Source: a bacterium
GTDB lineage: Bacteria > JAMCPX01
Assembly (NCBI GenBank): GCA_021815065.1
Contig: JAKAHI010000063.1
Span: forward strand, 1 to 7,238
Length of the DNA: 7,238 nt
Direction: 5' to 3'
Position numbers and translations under genes: made by a program. Each line of letters starts with the position of its first letter. Positions within the stretch are counted from its first letter, which is position 1. Under the pieces are notes generated by a model, which was given only the letters and a program-made list of their open reading frames with translations, made no database searches and was not told the DNA's origin. This document shows positions 7,021 through 7,238 of this stretch, piece by piece.

Positions 7021-7238
7021 CTAACGCAGATTGTTTGAAATTGTCTGTTTTGCACAGGTATTGAAGAACCACGCCGTAAACGGCATGGATTCTTCGTCGG
7101 TATGGAATATATCAATCGTATAGTTCGCCCGACCCAGCTTCGCTGTGTGCCCGCCGCTATAAATAGCGTGGATTGCGGCGAACACCCGTTCACGGGTTAA
7201 AAAAGGAAGTCCGGTTCGTCTTTTTGAATATGTTTTTT
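7021..7238 (-). CDS. Probable 3' end of an unrecognised gene entering from the right edge
   Basis: On the - strand a frame is open across all 71 codons from the window edge to TAG at 7021-7023. The translation is protein-like: LTRERVFAAIHAIYSGG at about 13-29, HTAKLGRANYTIDIFHTDEE at 30-49, then MPFTAWFFNTC, ending CAKQTISNNLR. It has balanced charge and hydrophobic content with no low-complexity stretch. I do not recognise the family. No start is visible; the gene must begin beyond 7238. It converges with the MBL hydrolase across 41 bases. Caution: two other frames are also open over much of this stretch (+ strand 7039-7200 and - strand 7011-7193), and the DNA is packed with inverted repeats. 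It could therefore instead be part of a repeat element or a structured RNA. The chosen frame has the least shadow-like composition; the alternatives are rich in Arg, Pro, Cys and Ser. Confidence 0.42.
   Translation of the reverse strand, partial: KTYSKRRTGLPFLTRERVFAAIHAIYSGGHTAKLGRANYTIDIFHTDEESMPFTAWFFNTCAKQTISNNLR
7063..7197. repeat. Cluster of inverted repeats (potential hairpins and a three-way junction)
   Basis: Four structures lie close together. First, 7063-7095: GAAGAA, CCA and GCCG pair with CGGC, TGG and TTCTTC around loop TAAA, 13 pairs with one mismatch and one bulge. Second, GTTCGCC at 7123-7129 pairs perfectly with GGCGAAC at 7177-7183. It encloses two small hairpins: ACCCAGC/GCTGTGT at 7132-7148 (one mismatch, loop TTC) and CGCTA/TAGCG at 7155-7168 (loop TAAA). 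Third, ACCCG/CGGGT at 7184-7197 (loop TTCA) abuts the closing stem. CGCCGC at 7152-7157 could instead pair with GCGGCG at 7175-7180, which would compete with the closing stem. No T-run follows in either direction, so these are not simple terminators. They overlap the possible leftward CDS. Pairing was found by eye without energy calculation. Confidence 0.5.

Noticed and set aside
7035..7064. TTGAAA and TATTGA as a rightward promoter after the MBL gene
   Set aside because: Spacing is 18, the -10 box is poor, and no rightward gene is visible downstream.
7204..7215. GGAAGTCCGG resembling the start of bacterial RNase P RNA
   Set aside because: Only about ten bases match and none of the other conserved RNase P RNA segments is nearby.
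7184..7228. Terminator-like elements ACCCG/CGGGT and AAAAAG...CTTTTT near the right edge
   Set aside because: On the + strand the first is followed by A-rich rather than T-rich sequence, and the second has little pairing beyond the A/T arms.

Overview
The window (about 50% GC, tightly packed) looks like ordinary chromosome of a Gram-negative-type bacterium. Gene content and protein style would fit an anaerobic Desulfobacterota- or Nitrospirota-like lineage, but this is an impression: there is no rRNA or other phylogenetic marker that settles it. I see no CRISPR array, tRNA, insertion sequence or prophage gene.

Layout. (1) Positions 1-1973, + strand: the 3' part of a homospermidine synthase gene, then three bases later a complete fold-type III PLP ornithine decarboxylase. 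Together they are a two-enzyme route from ornithine through putrescine to sym-homospermidine. (2) Positions 2080-4438, - strand: an OppF/DppF-type peptide ABC transporter ATPase followed by radA, converging on the polyamine pair. The ATPase has no transporter partner gene beside it. (3) Positions 4439-4540: a divergent promoter region. (4) Positions 4541-6979, + strand: ndk (GTG start), a possible 17-codon leader ORF, rlmN, and a metallo-beta-lactamase-fold hydrolase. Leader/rlmN and rlmN/hydrolase each overlap by ATGA, so this looks like a translationally coupled operon. (5) Positions 6980-7238: a short convergent gap, then what is probably the 3' end of a gene on the - strand running in from beyond the right edge. 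It is unusually rich in inverted repeats.

Working picture. The first block makes a polyamine. The central block pairs a recombination-repair ATPase with a transport ATPase. The right block joins nucleotide pool balancing (Ndk), rRNA/tRNA adenosine methylation (RlmN) and an uncharacterised hydrolase. Most of the window is well-known housekeeping. The least explained parts are the right-hand 220 bases, the rlmN leader ORF and the solitary OppF. I did not find a convincing new multi-gene system.
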